From: Helicostylum pulchrum | Lineage: Eukaryota > Mucoromycota > Mucoromycetes > Mucorales > Mucoraceae | Assembly: GCA_025677825.1 (NCBI GenBank) | Contig: JAIXMO010000003.1 | Span: 186,001-250,000, forward strand | DNA: 64,000 nt | Direction of reading: 5' to 3' | In this document: in pieces, positions 61,242 through 64,000 of the stretch | Layout of the letters: the number at the start of each line of letters is the position of its first letter | Position numbering within the stretch: position 1 is the first letter of the stretch | The notes under the pieces: generated by a model | What the model saw: only the letters and a program-made list of their open reading frames with translations | Databases searched by the model: none | Told to the model about the DNA's origin: nothing | Translations under genes and position numbers: made by a program

Positions 61242-63814
61242 ATGCAAAAAGGATATTTATCAGTTCCTTCTGCGGATGCAGAAAAGCAACCGTGGTTTAA
61301 TGAAAAGCAATATTCACCGGCATCACCATTGATTGTAGAAGAAAGCAAGAGCAGTTCAGGTTTAACCCGATGGATCAACCGTATTAGTTTCTTCTTCATG
61401 TCGTCTCGACAGAAAGAAAAGAGTACACGCAAGAGTGTTATAATCCGGTCACGTACAAGAGGCATTAAACTATTAGCTACTTTATTATTCTGTACTGTTT
61501 CCATGTATTTTATTCACAGGTTTATTGGAAACTATATTCAACTTTGTAAGTTTTACTGTGTATTTAAATATTTGTATATACTAAAAAAAAACAAAAAAAA
61601 AGCATTACCTACCGAAACTGTTTCAGACCTGTTCAAGGCAATTCCATCTAGTGACTACATCAAGCAATATGCCACAATATATTCAAGCAAGTCCCATCTC
61701 GCCAGTTCAGATGCAGACAAGGACTTGGCACATTGGACACGGGACAGCTGGATCAAATTTGGTGTTACAGATACCAAGATTGAAACGTACTGGCCATTAC
61801 TAAACTATCCGAATCAGACCAGATTAGCTGTAATTCAAGGTCCTTCAGAGCTCTTGTACGAGTCTCCAGTAAACAGTCAGAGTGGTCCCTTTCATGCTTA
61901 TTCTGGAAACGGAGATGTTACTGGTCCTGTTGTTTACGTAAACTATGGTCGCTTAGCCGATTTTCAATTTTTAATGGCCCGTGGTATCTCTTTTAAGGGA
62001 ACCGTTGCCTTGATACGAAATGGCATCATTAAAAAGGGCCTAAAAGTAAAAATGGCTGAAGATTTTGGGTGCATTGGTGCAGTTTTATTTTCTGATCCTG
62101 ATGATACAAATATAACTGCAATTGGGTAACAAAAGTTATACCTTGTTTACACACATGTATAAATATTTTCTCATTGTGCTTTTCTTGTGTATTTTTTTTT
62201 AGTCCTGCTGTTATAGAACAAGGATCGGTCCAGTACTCTTCGTACATTGTAGGAGATCCATTAACACAAGGTTACGCAGCTGCAACTGAAACAAATGCTA
62301 CGCACCGTATCACTTATGACCAGGCTACTGGTATACCAAAGATACCTTCTTTACCCGTCTCTTGGCAAGATGCAGAAGCTCTTTTAAAGACAACAGAAGG
62401 ATTTGGAATCGAATCTGATGTTACTTGGATCGGTGGTATTTGTGATTTAAGCTACTACAGTGGTCCCAGTGAAGCACTGATTAATTTGGTCAATTTTAAT
62501 GATTACAAGGTGAGACCCATTTGGAACGTTGTGGGTAAAATCACTGGTAGTGAAGAACCAAACAGAGCCATTATTATTGGAAACCACAGAGACGCTTGGA
62601 GTCATGGTGCAATGGATCCTTCTTCTGGTTCTGCTGTCTTGGTAAAGTTACATTTTGAATTTCATTACCCCCATTAAAAAAAGCTTAACTAACCTCCCCC
62701 TTTTAATTTTTTAAAGATGGAATTAGTAAGAACAATCGGTGTTTTAATTAAAAGAGGTTGGCGTCCAAGACGTACATTGATTATTGCTTCTTGGGATGCA
62801 CAAGAATACGGTTCAGTGGGCTCAACAGAATGGGTCGAAGATCGCCAGTCTTGGTTAAAAGAAGAAGCGGTTGCTTATCTAAACGTTGATTATGCTGTAT
62901 CCGGAAAAAAATTTTCTGCACAATCTTCACCTATTTTAGACCAATTGTTGTACCAAGTTACCAAAGAGGTGGTTGACCCGCATACAAGCCAAACTGTTTA
63001 TGATGTCTGGAAATCAGAAAAAATTAGTAGTGCATCAGACACTGATCGTGATTTTTATTTTGAGTCTTCTCCACCAGATAGTGCAACACCTTTAACCGAA
63101 CCGTTAGGTTCAGATTCTGATTATGCTGCCTTTTTTAACCACCTTGGTATCTCCAGTCTCTCATTTGGTTTCCGAGGCGAAGAGCATGTTCGACATACGT
63201 TTCTTGACACCATAACTCGAGTGGAAGAAACGGTAGACCCAACCTTTGAATACCATCAAACACTGACCAAAATCTGGGGGCTGATGGTACTGCACCTTAC
63301 CTCGGACATACTTTTACCTATGCACTCGCTAGACTACTCTATCGCGATTGTAAATCATATGGACCGTTTGATATCTCAACGAGGATGCCTCTCGCTTCCT
63401 TATATTTCGTCTGCTCTACACTCACTATCCGCTACAAGTTATCATTTCGAAAAGAAGAGAAATAAGTGGGCTCACAAGTTTGCGGTGCACAAGCATTTCT
63501 CGAAAAAGTTGAAGAAACATGCTGCAAAGGCAAATGAACGTATCATGAAGTTTGAAAGGGCGTTTATTGATCCTCTTGGTATTGGGCATGAGAGACCTTG
63601 GTTTAAGCATGTCGTGTATGGTCCGGACTTGAATACGGGGTTGGCAAAAGAGTTCCCGGGGTTGTCGGATGCGGTGGAGAATGATAATACGGTGTACACA
63701 AGATACATTGAAGAACGTATTGGGAAAATACTCTTGGATGCTGAAAGAGCCTTGAGAGGAAAGTCGAATGATTTTGAAGAAGAAGACGACGATGATGAAG
63801 ACGACGACTATTAA
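61242..63814 (+). CDS. Transferrin-receptor/glutamate carboxypeptidase II-like M28 family protein
   Basis: Four exons (61242-61545, 61603-62125, 62203-62641, 62717-63814) code 787 residues. It is a type II membrane protein: cytosolic N-terminus, a transmembrane helix around residues 75-95 (LLATLLFCTVSMYFI), then protease-associated and M28 peptidase domains and a helical dimerisation domain. Zinc-site residues are visible: H and D in GNHRDAW and MDPSSG, E in S-W-D-A-Q-E-Y-G, D in LNVD and H in VRHTFLD. At the catalytic base position, where carboxypeptidase II has Glu (DAEE), this protein has Gln (DAQE). An Asp/Glu-rich tail ends it. Fungal relatives include vacuolar Vps70 and the Tre1/Tre2 adaptors. 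The protein may bind substrate without cleaving it, or act as a trafficking adaptor. Confidence 0.88.
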
Positions 63815-63926
63815 AACTTATTCTGTACTCCGGCAAAAATTTGATACGCTAAAATTGAACATGGTCCTAAATAAAAAATATTTTTTTTTTACCCCTTTCC
63901 CTATTTTTTATTTTAACTTTTTTGCA

Positions 63927-64000
63927 ATGTTGAGCATTACAAAGAAACTTGGTAATGCTTCTGCATTAACCTCTCAACGCTTCTTTTCTACTTCAAATAT
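63927..64000 (+). CDS. Start of a probable mitochondrial protein (partial)
   Basis: The window ends inside this gene. The first 24 codons read MLSITKKLGNASALTSQRFF, then S-T-S-N. This is a Ser/Thr/Arg/Lys-rich, acid-free leader with an R-F-F-S-T pattern typical of mitochondrial presequences. The product cannot be identified. Confidence 0.6.
   Translation, partial: MLSITKKLGNASALTSQRFFSTSN

Overview
The window is nuclear DNA of a filamentous fungus, most likely an early-diverging Mucoromycota/Mucorales species. The AT-rich background, the many introns of roughly 45-80 bp with GT...AG borders and T-rich acceptors, and the gene families present (a fused FAR-acyltransferase, a DIS3L-type exonuclease, tandem HSPA12-like Hsp70s, Tc1/mariner relics) support this. 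No bacterial, viral or organellar block was seen. No tRNA or rRNA gene was recognised by eye. The lineage call is an inference from family content.

Left part (1-22,000). A broken accessory gene (about 634-2126) is followed by O-acetylhomoserine sulfhydrylase (+), a DHHC palmitoyltransferase (+), a cytochrome P450 (-) and a very large fused fatty acyl-CoA reductase/glycerol(DHAP)-phosphate acyltransferase (-). Next come an unknown membrane protein (-), a TRAK/HAP1-like coiled-coil adaptor (+) sharing a 157-bp head-to-head promoter with it, and an EXD3/Mut-7-like 3'-5' exonuclease (+).

Middle part (22,000-45,000). An SPX-EXS phosphate exporter (-) and a DIS3L-like exosome nuclease (+) diverge from one promoter carrying two CACGTG boxes. 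They are followed by an F-box/LRR protein (+), alpha-tubulin (-), a decayed accessory gene (-), RPA1 (+) with paired E2F-type sites, and an Atg22-like transporter (+).

Right part (45,000-64,000). This holds Tc1/mariner debris, two tandem HSPA12-like Hsp70 genes (+), an apparently damaged ERV1-like gene (+), and topoisomerase III (-) head-to-head with a GDP-fucose-type nucleotide-sugar transporter (+). A decayed transposon-rich block (56.1-59.5 kb), a TUG/ASPSCR1-like UBX protein (-), a transferrin-receptor/GCPII-like M28 protein (+) and the first codons of a probable mitochondrial protein (+) complete the window.

There is no operon-like functional cluster; most genes are independent housekeeping genes. 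The most interesting items are the fused FAR-acyltransferase with a Ser in place of the motif I His, the TRAK/HAP1-like dynein-adaptor candidate, the DIS3L-type nuclease, the 12-nt microexon encoding the DHHC core, the ERV1-like gene lacking its CxxC, the M28 protein with Gln in place of the catalytic Glu, and a 25-bp transposon-end sequence present at two places 50 kb apart.
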